NCBI RefSeq assembly: GCF_030272615.1
Contig: NC_081407.1
Location: forward strand, 268,166,075 to 268,230,074
Reading direction: 5' to 3'
Origin: Cryptomeria japonica
Taxonomy: Eukaryota; Streptophyta; Pinopsida; Cupressales; Cupressaceae
Length of the DNA: 64,000 nucleotides
Of the stretch, positions 22,829-35,463 are shown piece by piece; within the stretch, counting starts at the first letter, position 1; each line of letters begins with the position of its first letter. The position numbers and the translations under genes were made by a program. A model generated the notes under the pieces. The model saw nothing but the letters and a program-made list of their open reading frames with translations. It had not been told where the DNA came from and searched no databases.

Positions 22829-25195
22829 GTGACAAATCCACAATCTATAGCCCTAGCAGTGGAGGCTATTCCAACTCAGAGGTCACCAAAAGTTACGTTG
22901 CCACAAAAGCAATGGTTTGCAGATGACATGAAAGGGGCACTGAAAGATGTTGAGGATAATGACATGTTAGTCAGGGAAGCATCGAAAAAATGGTGCATCC
23001 CAATAGCCACACTCTCGAAATGGTTAGGTGGTCTCATAACCACCTCCAAGAAAGGTCCTCCAACAATCCTCACCAGTCATGAAGAGGATCTGATTTTTGA
23101 ATGGTGCAAAGAGATGGCAGCAGATGGACATGGACTGGAGATTGTAAACTTGAAGGCAAAGGTTTCTCAAATTTATGAAACTAGACCCAACCCTTTCAAG
23201 AATGAGCTTCCTGGGAAGTCTTGGTGGTCGAATTTTAAGGCCCAACATCTAGAACTCACATTGAAAACTATTGAAGGGCTTGACAAAGACAAGGCACTAA
23301 ACCTTAGATCTGTAGTCGTGCCTGCATTTTATGAGACACTATCCAAAGCATATTTTGCAAATCCATATGGTCCTGCTCACATATGGAATTGGGATGAAAT
23401 AGGTGTCCAAGAGAGTAGAAATAGGGCCATGAGGGTGCTTGCTAGAAGAGGAAGTAGGAGCATCTCTTACATTATTCCTAAGAGTTGAGAATGGATCACC
23501 ATTCTATGTTGTGTTAATGTTGTTGGCCAAAGAATTCTAGGTTTCTACTTGTTTAAGGGCAAGAGGCAGTTACAAAATTACATCTCTAAGTGCAAACCAA
23601 GTGCTTGCATGGCAACCTAGCCACGTACGTGGATGACAAAGGAACTCTTTCTCAATTGGTTGCACCATTTTGCACGCTCTATTCTAGGGGGTGTTTCAAC
23701 TACCAATAGGCACTTACTAATTTTTTATGGTCATGGCAGTCATGTTGCACTCACAACCATCCAAGAGGTAAGGATGTTAAGCATTGATCTACTAACATTG
23801 TTGGCTCACATGTCTCATAAACTTCATCCCTCGATGTTAGTGTGTTTTCTCCTTTCAAAACATACTTCAAACATGAACAAGCATCATGGTTGGCAAGATT
23901 TCCCAATGTAGAAATCAGGAGGGCAAAACTTGTTGAATTAGGAAGCAAATCCTTGTCAAAAGCACTGACGGTCTCAAACATTGTAGTGAGACTGAAGAGG
24001 ACCGATATATGGCCCCTCAATCCCGATGCACTCATTGAGGACATGCAGCCCAACAACACATTTGAAATTAATGATGGTGAGGATGCTTATGCGGTGCAAA
24101 AACATACTTAGCCTATCAAGAGTTGTTTCAACAGAAGAGGTTGCAAAAAACATTGCTCAGAACAGTCAAACTGATTCAAATGCACAAATGAACTCTAATG
24201 AACCACCTCAACACATGGTTGAAATTCAGGTTGACAATAGTGGGGATAATCTTAGTCTTCCCTCTAATCCAATACCACTGTCGTGGGTAGTAGAAGGGGC
24301 CATGAATCTAGGTATTGACATAGAGGGCCAAGAAGAACAAGGGACTTTTACTTTCCCATCACCACCACCAACCCTCCCATCAAATCTAGTGCATTGCTAT
24401 GCTGGTTGTGGAATTGATGCAAAATGTACACAAAAAATATAAATAGGTAGCAATGACGTGGAGGCTAACATAAGATCCCAAGAAAACAACACCCAGGCTT
24501 CTCAATCAGAACTAATAATCAACAAATTCTTAAAACTTCCCATGCACATTGTTAACCAAAAACATGGAAAGGGGGTTGAAAATGGTATCCGACAATCTCA
24601 TCTATTAACATTGGATGATTACATGAATCTTGTAATGGAACGAGAGTAGAGAAAGAAAGAACTTGATGAGATCAAATTCTAAAAGAAAGAACAAAGTAAG
24701 GAGAATCTCGTAGCTCATCTTTTGGAAAAGGAACAGAAGGAACATGACACAATAGAAAACGAAATTGCACATCAAGAAAAGGAAAAGCAAATAGAACAAC
24801 AGAAGAGGGACAAGGAGGCTAAAAAAGAGAAAGAAAGGGCATTAAAGGAACAAGAGGCAAAGGAAAGGGCCATCTAAGTCAAGGCAAAGGGTTTGGCAAG
24901 GAAAAGGCGGTTAACCAATACGACCACTCCAACCACTCGCTTGCCTAAAAACCATGGAATAACGTGGGATATTACTAACTTAAACATCCCTAACTTTACA
25001 CATGCATTGAACTATCCAACTGGATCAGCACCCCTTGAATTATTTTCTCCTATGAGTTTTGTTGCAAGTGTGGCACAACCAATTATGAGAAGTGCATATT
25101 GCAACGCAACTCCAAGTCAAGTAACTAGCAGTGGATATAGCAATCCAACCCCAAGTCAAGTGACTAGCACTCAACTACCAACATCAGGGGTTTGA
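22829..25195 (+). pseudogene. pogo-type DDE transposase, inactivated
   Basis: The 5' half (22829-23485) has an N-terminal helix-turn-helix (about residues 30-70, DNDMLVREASKKWCIPIATL) and a CENP-B-like region with ELPGKSWWSNFKAQH, then HIWNWDEIGVQ holding the first catalytic Asp. At 23710-23740 LLIFYGHGSHV stands where the family has ILDGHGSHV, so the second catalytic Asp is Tyr. At about 23837 a one-base deletion hits the HPLD block of the third Asp and moves the frame until about 24110. IRRAKLVELGSKSLSKAL and IWPLNPDAL follow as in other DDE_1 transposases. An unusually long tail continues to 25195, with a Lys/Glu-rich predicted coiled coil (24640-24880) and several stops. No terminal repeats were identified. 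Confidence 0.8.
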
Positions 25196-25433
25196 TAACA
25201 TGGTTCTGATTGCATCATCAAGGATCCAACCTGCATCACCCACTTCTGCTTTTCCTATTTGATTTAATTGAAGTTGGGATGGATCCATAATTGAACCAAC
25301 AGTGGACAATGTAATAGTTTGTTTGTTTTGTTTTTTTTTATTTATACCATGGACAATGGACATTGGATCCATCCTTATTTTTGTTGGTTTTTTTAATTTG
25401 TACTAGCAGATGTGAACTGCATTATGTGTTATC

Positions 25434-25690
25434 AATACTTCAACTATGTGTTATCAATACTGCAATAGTGCAATTATGTGTTATCAATGCTACAATAATG
25501 CAATTATGTGCTATCAATGCTAAAATAGTACAATAATGAAACATCAATATTGCAATAATGCAATTATGTGTTATCAATATTGCAATAATGCAATTATGTG
25601 TTATCAATATTGCAATAATGCAATTATGTGTTATCAATATTGCAATAATGCAATAGTGCAATATCGTGTCATCAATCTTGCAATAATGCA
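25434..25690. repeat. 30-bp minisatellite
   Basis: About eight units of CAATTATGTGTTATCAATAT plus TGCAATAATG. The central four are nearly identical. Each unit contains the dyad [ATTGCA]ATAA[TGCAAT]. Confidence 0.9.
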
Positions 25691-26509
25691 TGGCCACCTT
25701 AATCACCAACTTGTCTGCATTTATTACTCATCATCACCCTACATTCCTTCTCCCACTTGCATTAAATTTGCGTCGCTTCTCCTTACTACCACCACATAGC
25801 TCATCTTTTTTGATCATAAACTCATTGAATGCACCTATTTTGATGTGTTTTGATGCCAACTTTCCTTCATTTTTATCCCGCTTCTTCTCAAGTCTTTGAC
25901 ACATTATAGACCATAACATGTTCACCCAGAATCTCAAAACATGCTCGCCTCGATTACCAGTCTCCCTTCAACCTCGGGGATGGCTACCACATTCCCTTCC
26001 ACCTCGGAGATACTAATGGCCCTCGTTCTTGGGTAATTGACATTCACTATGAATCACTAGTGCAACAAGAACACACAACCATTTGAAGGTCTTTTGGTGT
26101 TGATTTGTGTTGCAGAGCTTATCCATTCACTTTGAATGGTTGAGTGCAACATAATTAAATGGCAAAATGGTTTCAAATAGCAACATGCCCTCATTGCTAA
26201 GACTGAATATCAAGGAGGACTGTGATTTTTTATAAGGATCAAATTTAGTTGGCAATGTTGTTGGAATATCTATAAGTGTAATTGAATTCAATTTTGTTGG
26301 CATGTTTAGGACCCCGCGCATGTATTGACTCATCTCCCCTGGGCATTTGTAGAGCCATGTCTATACAATGTCTTAAACTATTGTCATTCTATTTAAGAAG
26401 TTGTCATGTCTGGGAAACATAATGGTATAAAACATGAAAAATCTAAATATGAATGAGAACTATATGAAACATAATGATATGAAATCTGTAAATATCAGTA
26501 AGCTACTAT
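25691..26509. other. No gene recognised
   Basis: Mixed sequence after the minisatellite with no domain on either strand. A short TGCAACATAATTAAATGGC phrase at 26142 echoes the repeat family found near 27650. Confidence 0.3.
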
Positions 26510-26872
26510 AGTATATACATATGTGTGTGTATGTATATATACATACACAAACACATATGTGTGTATGTACATACACACACATGTGTGTATATAAATGTAT
26601 ATATACATATATATGTATACACACACACATACATACATACATGTGTATATATACATACATACATACATATGTATATGTATATGCATACATACATATACAT
26701 ATACATATATACATATATGTATACACATACATGTATGTACATACATGTATATATACATGTATGTGTATATATACATGTATGTACATACATACATGTATAC
26801 ATGTATGTGTATATATACATGTATGTATATATACATGTATACATATATATACATATGTATATGTATATGTTT
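26510..26872. repeat. Compound TA/CA/TATG microsatellite
   Basis: Alternating purine-pyrimidine (ATGTGTATATATACATACAT-like) over 360 bp. The long open frames on both strands are simple-repeat artefacts. Confidence 0.95.
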
Positions 26873-27080
26873 AAATCATGACGATGTAAAGTTGTAAGGG
26901 TTTCACAAACTATGAATGTTTACATACACCCATTATAATGAGGACCGCAAGAGAGACATTACATTCTGTGAAAGCTTTTATAGTATTAAATTATGTTGCA
27001 TATATACAATTTAGTTTGAATTGGTAGAATACAATGTAATTGAATATTATAAAAGGTTTTGTACGATGCAAGTATGTTAA
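26873..27080 (+). repeat. Unit copy 1 of a microsatellite-associated dispersed repeat
   Basis: The segment starting GATGTAAAGTTGTAAGGG and continuing through CACAAACTATGAATGTTTA and GAAAGCTTTTATAGTA is repeated at 27418-27630. Each copy follows a microsatellite block. Confidence 0.85.
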
Positions 27081-27084
27081 ATAT

Positions 27085-27186
27085 TTGATATGTATATATA
27101 TGTGTATGTATATGTATATATATGTGTGTATATATGTATATATGTATATATACACATGTATACATATACATATATACATACATACA

Positions 27187-27235
<49 letters not shown>

Positions 27236-27370
27236 GTGTGTATATGTATATATATGTGTGTGTATATGTATATACATATACATACATATAGTATATGTAT
27301 ATGTGTATATATACATATGTATATATGTATACATATACATATATACATACATACATACATACATATATGT

Positions 27371-27414
<44 letters not shown>

Positions 27415-27417
27415 GTA
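27085..27417. repeat. Compound TATG/TA microsatellite
   Basis: Second long alternating purine-pyrimidine tract, with blocks of (TATATG)n near 27185-27235 and 27365-27412. Confidence 0.95.
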
Positions 27418-27630
27418 AGAAACTAAATAAACCATCACAATGTAAAGCAGTAAGGGTTTCACAAACTATGAATGTTTATATACACCCCCTATAATGAGGA
27501 CTGCAAGAGAGATACTACATTTTGTGAAAGCTTTTATAGTATTAAATTATATTGCATATATACAATTCAATTTGAATTGGTAGGATGCAACACAATTGAA
27601 TACTATAAAAGGTTTGGTATGATGTAAGGC
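27418..27630 (+). repeat. Unit copy 2 of the microsatellite-associated repeat
   Basis: Starts AAGAAACTAAATAAACCATC then the same text as copy 1 at high identity. A third copy with the same opening follows the microsatellite at 37133-37245 and a fragment lies at 35237-35265. Confidence 0.85.
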
Positions 27631-28071
27631 TGTAAAACATAATTGTACATAATGCAACATAACTAAATACTAAATCAAATATGAGATATTTAAATATCAC
27701 TAAGCTACCACAGTGAGCAATCGTACGCAACATTGAACACCAAGACAAAGACATGAGAAAGGATGCACATGTACACAACACAAGCAACAACATTTGTAAA
27801 AGAAAAAAATTCTATTAAATATAAGTCAATTATAGATAATCACCCATATAGCAAACAAAGCAAAATAGCATCCACTATCAATCCCACATAGCAACTAATA
27901 TCCCTATACAAAATTACAACATAACTCGGAGTTTAAATTGTACAATTCCAAAATGGTATATAACTAGCAGTCATGCCAAAATATGCTAGAAAACGATCTC
28001 TCCACATGGGGAGGTGGTGTCTCCCACAAACTCGATCCTAGTTGTCCATCCTAACGGTCCATCACTCCATT

Positions 28072-29031
28072 TCAGCTCTCTGCCCCAAAGGATAGGGTCC
28101 ACGTAGCCTGGTGCACCACAGGGACTGCTACTGGAATATTGGGTGCATGCTTGTTCCTATCTTTCTGTATCTCTTGCTTTCTTATGAAATTCTCCAATCC
28201 CTCCTTGAACACAAACCTCTCCTTCATAGTTCTTGTCCATGAGAAGCCATGCAAGATCTCCCAAGTAAAAACTCTAGCTTGTCCATCCTGTATGAAATTC
28301 TCAAACTTCCTTTGTGACAGTCTCAAGGCCACTGTTACCTGTACACCAATGTTATACACAATGAGTCTCCTCAAAGACTCAATAAGGGATCTATCTCTGT
28401 TGTTAAATATATTATCATTCCTAATTTTCTAGATAAGCCATAAAACTTCTGAAGAAAAAACGGACCAAAAAAAATTTGCATCTTTTTTAAAGCCTTGGAC
28501 TTTGCCTGTAATAATCTCTAAAACTAAAATGTTATACCCAATGTAATAGCCAAAAATATTCCACACTTCCCGGGTAGAAAGACAATCAAAAAAGATATGC
28601 AGAATAATTTCAGGCACTTTACAACAAGAACAAATGGTAATATCCCCATCTAGCTTCCTAATAGGAAGTCTATTGATCAACAACCAATAAAAGGAGATTT
28701 TTTTGGGCTCAATGGGTCTGTTCCATAGGTTGACAAAAACCTTTTGCCAAAATTTATGATCTTTATTCAATTTCCAACAGGACTCAGCATGAGAGAGGAC
28801 AGATAAGTCATCGGCTAGGATAGTATACATAGATTTGGCTTTAACATTAGGCAAGGGGGAACCATCAGGCCATTGAAAGGAAAGAAACCTAGAGAAATTG
28901 GTTTGGCAAGGTTTGGAAAGATCCAAAGGGGCATATGCTTCTCTTAGCATGGAATAGATCTTAGAGTGAGAAGGAGGGATGTTAAATTTTTCAATGATAT
29001 CACACCAACTTAGGAGTTGGCCATTATTAAC
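28072..29031 (-). pseudogene. LINE 1 ORF2, C-terminal part
   Basis: From 29031 the frame reads VNNGQLLSWCDIIEKFNIPP and includes the zf-RVT type region FWQKVFVNLWNRPIEPKK...FYWLLINRLPIRKLDG, CSCCKVPEIILHIFFDC. Beyond the stop at 28429 a further frame (28374-28072) continues the C-terminus (LIVYNIGVQVTVALRLSQRK). The frame runs into ORF2 sequence beyond 29980 once the solo LTR and one duplication copy are left out. Confidence 0.8.
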
Positions 29032-29985
29032 TGTAGACACCTAAAATTGATATTTAATTAATTTAAGCCCGTCAAAACAATTAATTGACTTAATTGTGTT
29101 ATCCTCATTCCTCTTAGAATTAATTAAATCTAATTTAATTAATCCCGTCACTATTGTCCAATAATTAATTTATCAAATAAATTAATTATTCCCCTATTCT
29201 TCTAAAGTCCCCTCCAATAATTATCTCCTCTAAACCCACTCAGTTAATTAATTCTAATTAATTAACCTAGTCATGTGATTCCTACAAATCACTTTTCCTA
29301 ATCCCACTCAACCTAATTAATCCTTCTAGAATCTCTCATAATCATGCTTATCATTATCCCTCAATTTTTAATTCCCACTCATGTCACATCAACATTGAGT
29401 CTCTCAAAGAAATTCAAATTTCTTTAAATACCTCAATGCATCCTTATTTGGAATTTTTAATTCCTCATATTTGAAATTCAAATTTCTCCCCCTTTTTCCA
29501 AGGAATTCTATATTCATGTTTATTTTTCCAAGGCACCCTTGATCCATGCCTTCCATCTAAAATCAATCTCAACCCTTCATAATCAAATCAATCTTAGCCC
29601 TCCATTGGCCTCATCCAATCTATAAATTGGAGCCTATTCTCCTCACAAATCATCCACTTCTCATACATTGTCATGATGCCTATCTCTTCTCTCATCCTCC
29701 TCATAATCCTCTATCAAATCCATGCATCCTTAATCTTTCAATCCAAATCCAATCCATCAATCTATCTTGTTGAGCACAAAGGAGATCAATCCACATCCAA
29801 ATCAATCAAAGGAGCACATCAAGTGGAGCATCATCAAAGGGCGCCTTCACTTCATCAAGCTCAATCCGAAGGAGAAGGTAAAATAGGAAGGTAAAATGAT
29901 CTCTTGATGTTTTAGCATTTTCATGTTTATTTCATTGTGTTTTTGATCATTTGACCTTCTAATCCATTTTCCCCTCTTCATTAAC
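29027..29985 (+). mobile_element. Solo LTR (TGTAGACACC family) with TTAAC target duplication
   Basis: The LTR covers 29032-29980 (949 bp), starts TGTAGACACCTAAAATT and ends CCTCTTCA. TTAAC flanks it at 29027-29031 and 29981-29985. TATAAATT at 29621 may be its TATA box. The same LTR family forms the 5' LTR of element II (47904-56565). A short open frame at 29673-29894 lies inside and is not supported as a gene. A solo LTR arises by recombination between two LTRs, removing the body of the element. Confidence 0.9.
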
Positions 29986-32900
29986 GATATCAACAAAGTT
30001 ATTAATGCCTCTATAAGCCCAAATCTTGGTTGAACAAACTTGCAATAATGCTAGAGGTTTTCCATTGTGCTTTAGATTCCATCATATTGATCTCTCTCCA
30101 TAGATCACCGCATCTACACTTGTAATACCATTGTTGGAGATGTGTCCCCTCACAACCTCCCACGCTTTCCATATAGATTTGAACACAATAGACCCATAAG
30201 GTTTAATCTCAAATCTTCCTACAAGAATATCATAGAGTGGAAGCCTTTTCCAAGCTGATATTTTCTTAGGGGTAGCTCTAGCAATGTTGTGCCTGACAAG
30301 AACCTTCCATGGTTCACTTCCTTGCAATGATTTGAAGATCCATTTCGTAGCTAAATAAATACCATGCCATATCAAGTCCCTAAGCCCAAGGCACCCCAGA
30401 TTCTTGCTAAGAGTACACCATTGCCATTTGACAACATGCTTTCTCTTGCCCCCTTTACCATCGGACCACAGGAAGTCCCTGATTTGCTTCTGGATGTGAT
30501 AGAATTGGTAGTTGTTAGAAATTCAAGCAGATGCATAATATATGTTACAGGAGGATATGACCTTCTGACAAATTTGCAGTCTTCTAGCTATTGAGAGAAA
30601 ATGTTTATTCCATTTGCCCAATTTATTATCAATTTTGTCCCTAATCCAATCCCACATTTCTTTCAAATTAGCCTCAATAGAAAAGGGGATCCCTAGATAC
30701 CTTACCAAGTGATTGGGGCCTCCCCATGAGATGGAAAATTTGTTGCACAATGGAGGCGAGTGATTTTTCCACCCAAGTAGGATTGATTTAGGCAATTAAA
30801 TCTTTCTACCAAAGGCTTCACAAAATAGTTCAAGTTTGGTCATCAATATATCCATGTTGTTTTGTTCCAATTTGGTAAGTATAACCGTATCATCAGCAAA
30901 TTGAATGTTTGAGAGGTCCTCTCATTTTGGAAGGGATACCCTCTAGAACTTTGGAGAATTCTTCCAGCCTCTCATTAAGTAATATAGGGCATCAACAGTA
31001 ATTATAAAGATGGATGGGGCTAAGGGGCACCCCTGCCTGATGGATCTAGAAAACTCAAAGAATTCAAACTTGTTTCCATTGATCTCAACACACGCTTTGG
31101 AATCCTTCATTAAGATATTTAACATGTTACAAAACCATTTTGAGAAACCCAAACTTTCCATCATCATACAGACAATTCTCCATTGAATCCTATCATATGC
31201 TTTTTCAAAGTTCAGAAGTAAAAGAGCAGTATGTTGATTAGATTCCTTACCCCAATGCATTGCCTCCCAACACGTGAGTAGATTCTCCAGTATGTATCTG
31301 CCTTTCACAAATCCTGTTTGGGTAGGGTTGATAAAGTTAGGGAGAATGGTCTCTAATATTCATGCAAGGGCTTTGGTTAGTATCTTATAAGAGACATTCA
31401 ACAAAGTTATGGGCCTCTAATTTTTAATCTGGGTCCTATCTCCATCTTTTGGGATCAACTTAATAAGTATTATTGATATCTTCCCATAAAGAGCCTCTGA
31501 GTATTGCTTCTTGATATACCTATAACATCTCAGCACTAATCCAATCAATGCATTACTTATATAACTCAATCGACAACCTATCCAGCCCTGGGGCTTTACC
31601 ATTTCTTAGAGACCTAATAGCATCCTTGATCTCATCTAAGGAGAGTTATCTATCCAATACTAGGGCATCCTCTTCATTGAATTTCTTTGGGATAATTCAT
31701 TTGATATAGAATCTAGCATTGGATTTATTCATCTGGTTGTATTTTGTCAAATAGAGGTTTTGGTAGTACTAAGAAAAAGCTCTCAAAATGGTTTCATGAT
31801 CATTAACATTTGCACCATCAACATTGATGCTCTCAATACTAACCCTGGCTTCTTTGTCTTTGAGCAAATGAAAAAAGTATTTTGATCCTCTATCTCCATT
31901 ATGAATCCAGTTCAATCTCCTTCTAGTCCTAATTCCCCAAATCTTCTTATTTTGTATTCTTCTCAAGGAATCCTTTACAAGACAAATAGCTTCCTGAGAT
32001 CTCTCATCTAGAGGATTGCTCTGGACACAAGCTTCAACTTTCTGCAAAATCTCATGGGAAAGGGTTTCCTCTCTCCTACAATCCTTGTCTATCTTTTTAC
32101 TAATTGTCTGAAATAAAATCCCCCAACTACTTACCTTCTGATTTCATTCCTAAATCAGATTGTCATTCTTAACAATATTCTTGTTGAACTGATGATTGGT
32201 GATATAGACCACTTGCAACACCTCTATTTCATTCGTAAGACTAGTGATAAGAGAAAAATTCTCTTTATGACAATGGCTTCTAGAGGAGAGTTACAAAAGA
32301 TGAATTAAGTCTAAATGGGATGGTGATCTGAGAGCACGTCAGGGGTGACTCTAATAGGAGATCCCTCAGGGCTAAAGACAGTTCTGAAAAAATCCTTATT
32401 GTAGTAAAATTTGTCCAGTCAACAATAGATCCTCTTACTGCCTTTTTGGAAATTGTACCATGTGAACCACACATTCTGTTGATCTTTGTTACTACTAGAG
32501 AGAGGGTCAATAATCCCAAGCATCCCTTCCATTCTATTCCAGAAGAAGTGTTCTTCTCCCTTCCATTCGGCCTTACTACCTCCTGATTTGTCTTGTGGGC
32601 TATCTACCATGTTGAAGTCTCCACCTAGAAACCAAGGAATGGCATCCAACTCAGCCATCCATTTCCACAACTCTATTCTCTCTTTATAATCATTTGAAGC
32701 ATGGATTGAGAATATACCAAACTCCACCCCATTCATCCTCAGTATGACCCATACCAACCTGTTACATGGGGAACAACCCCATCTAGAGACAAGTTTTTCC
32801 TATTTATGACTAAGGAGGATAGCAACCCCCCTTTGCCTTTATTATGATTAGTGGTAAAATAAGAAGCTTCTCTCCAGATGCACTTCATATTGATATCAAG

Positions 32901-33035
32901 CCATAAATCCACTACCTTGATTTATTGGAGAAGAATATCAATGTTCTTATAGAGTTTAAGGAATATTTTGACCATATATTTCCTATTCGAGGTCTCCAGC
33001 CCCCTCACATTCCAAGATGCAACATTCAAATCCAT
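29981..33035 (-). pseudogene. LINE 1 ORF2: endonuclease and reverse transcriptase
   Basis: Start codon near 33035 (MDLNVASWNVRG, the usual opening of an APE-type endonuclease). At 32620-32600 FLGGDFNMVDSPQDKSGG gives the GDFN motif. At 31960-31880 RRRLNWIHNGDRGSKYFFH is the linker block before RT. RT landmarks are LNFEKAYDRI (31200), SIRQGCPLAPSIFI (31045), the catalytic FADD (30889-30900) and LVRYLGIPF (30700). Multiple stops and frame changes make it non-functional. It continues into the C-terminal part at 28072-29031. Confidence 0.85.
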
Positions 33036-33878
33036 ATGGGAAGATTAAGGGTTTGAGTCTAATGGGGGTTTAAAACTATTATAGCACTTGGGTAGCTGAC
33101 CATGGGTGGATTTCTAAGCTTTGGACAAAGTAGTAGAGCCATTAGGTCTCCCCCTTTTATTTTTAAATTCAAAAGGTTGGTCTACACCCAAGTGAGAATT
33201 ATCAACTGGCCTAATGGATTTCTTGTGTTTCTTGGCTTTCTTTTTACAACTGGCCTTTCTGACACCAAATTATTTCATTACCTCCTCAATAAGGTTTGCT
33301 TCAGTATCTCCCTTAAAGGGGACAATGACCTACTGCTTTGCTTTGTCCTCATCATTCAATCCAACACTACCCATATCCACCTCCATGTTCTCACTGAGGG
33401 TCTCCTCTAATGAAGCCCAATACTCAAACAAAGAAATCCCTCACCCCGAGTGACTCTCAATCCATAGTTGAAAGGGAGGGTACAGGGTGTTATTTCTTTA
33501 TTGACTTCTCTAGGCTCATTGAGAGCCTTTTGATCACTTGGGATTATGTTAATTTCTATAGTGGAGTCTTCCTTAACACTCTTCTTACCCTCCAACATAT
33601 TCTCTTCCTTCCCAACTTTGGAGGGAGAGTCACAAGGGTTAGGGGAGTTACTTCTAGGGGTATTGTCTTTGGTAGTAGGGAATGACCCTTGTTCTCCATT
33701 TGTCTATTTATTCTCATTCATCACATCTGAATTCATCCTTTTTTTAATTTTGTCTTGAGTTTCATTCAACTATCTAATTTTTTCCAATATGATTTGTTGG
33801 GCATTTAGTTTAGAATTTTGGGAAGACCTAGTGGTGTTATTCAAGGTGGGGAAACTAGGCAAAGCAAAAATCCCACTA

Positions 33879-34989
33879 TTATTCACTCCTTTTTATCTTT
33901 GCATTCAGAGTATGAAGTTTTTCAACCACTGAAGTGTTAACCTCAAGTATACTAGATGAGGCAAACAAATCAATATTAGTTAGAGATAGGGGCTTATGAG
34001 AGTTCTCAAGAGTAGCAGACATAGAAGTGCCAGGGGGAGAGAGGGGAGTCTCTAAGGAAGAATAATTATTCGGAGGGGATTCAGGGAGGGATTGATCAAA
34101 GGGAGGAGGGTTTTGACCCGAGCTACCAGATTTATTAGGCTTCTTCACAAGAGGGCATTTTTTCCTAATATGGCCCTCCCTTCTACAAAGGAAGCAAGCA
34201 TTTATACTACCAAGGAATTTAATAGGGAAAGAAATTGATTCTGAGATAAGTTCAGTTTTCAGGTCACTAGGAAGTTCATGTCCAGGATTAAGAGATATCA
34301 GCAATCTAACATTCATATGGGGGAGCAATGAAGAAGTTTCATCCATCCTGATCACCCTCCCCAGGGGTTCCAAGACATTAGGAATAACATTCCATAGATA
34401 AGGGGAGGTATTTTTAGCAGTAATCCATCTAGGGCTCGACAAAGCCAAAATTTCATCAAAATTCACATTACGTTCCCACGATAGAACACAAAAACATCTT
34501 AGCCTGATAGACCAATACTACCTCTTAACCACTTCGACTTGACTATTAGGGTTATTAAAGAAAATAAAAAACAAGCCCCATTGAATCATTCTGCAAAATG
34601 AAAAGGAAAAGCCCATTTTTTCCCCAAACATTGTGTAACCGATCATTCAAGTAGTTCGTAGATGGTAATTTCAACAAATCCAAGGCAACTAAAAAAATAG
34701 CAGATTTTCTTAATCTATTTTTCCCAAACACAATGGTACCGACCATCTGGGTATTAGGAAAGACAACCAAGGAGCTAAGATAAATACCCTTACCTTGTCC
34801 TTCATCGCCATTCTGCTCGGTGTCTTGGTGGTCTTCTCTTTGCAAGAATTTTGCACCTTCTGGGATCGAAAAATTCTCCTTCAACAACTTGCTTGAAATA
34901 TTTAGCACCTGTGTCTTTCGCCGTGTTGGGAAGAAGATTTCCATCATCTCAAGGAGCTGAGCCCATAAATTGTCTCTTCGGTCGAGCAT
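33879..34989 (-). pseudogene. LINE 1 ORF1 (RNA-binding, gag-like)
   Basis: Two frames: 34989-34555 (N-terminal DUF4283-like part, MLDRRDNLWAQLLEMM...) and 34466-33879. The second holds ARFLCRREGH-type zinc knuckle text, read as ACFLCRREGHIRKKCP (CX2CX4HX4C), then a Pro/Ser-rich tail. ORF1 proteins coat LINE RNA. The two parts are separated by a frameshift near 34500. From 33040 to 33878 lies the linker to ORF2, where short frames show no domain. Confidence 0.7.
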
Positions 34990-35108
34990 TCAATGCCCTC
35001 TGGTCGGTCGACCACGAGCCTGCGCGAGGCAAGCCTCACAGGAACAATCGACCCAAAATGTACAACCCTCGACCTTCCAACTTGCAGAGCCCTCCAACAT
35101 TTGTAAAA

Positions 35109-35439
<331 letters not shown>

Positions 35440-35463
35440 GCATGTATATGTATATGTATGATA

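Larger units (their letters stand above)
27802..35094 (-). mobile_element. L1-type LINE, interrupted by a solo LTR (LINE 1)
   Basis: Minus-strand element with ORF1 (gag-like, zinc knuckle) and ORF2 (endonuclease, reverse transcriptase, C-terminal zinc motif). The 14-mer CAACATTTGTAAAA flanks it on both sides (27788-27801 and 35095-35108), a typical LINE target duplication. No poly(A) run is left at the 3' (left) end. After removing the 949-bp solo LTR and one copy of its duplication the LINE is about 6.3 kb, close to full length. Both ORFs are broken by stops and frameshifts. No RNase H domain follows the zinc motif, unlike the LINE at 48025-55569. Confidence 0.85.

Noticed and set aside
26460-27494. 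Several 80-158-residue open frames on both strands
   Set aside because: They translate alternating TA/CA/TATG microsatellites (IYIYIY, YMYMY) and overlap in every frame.
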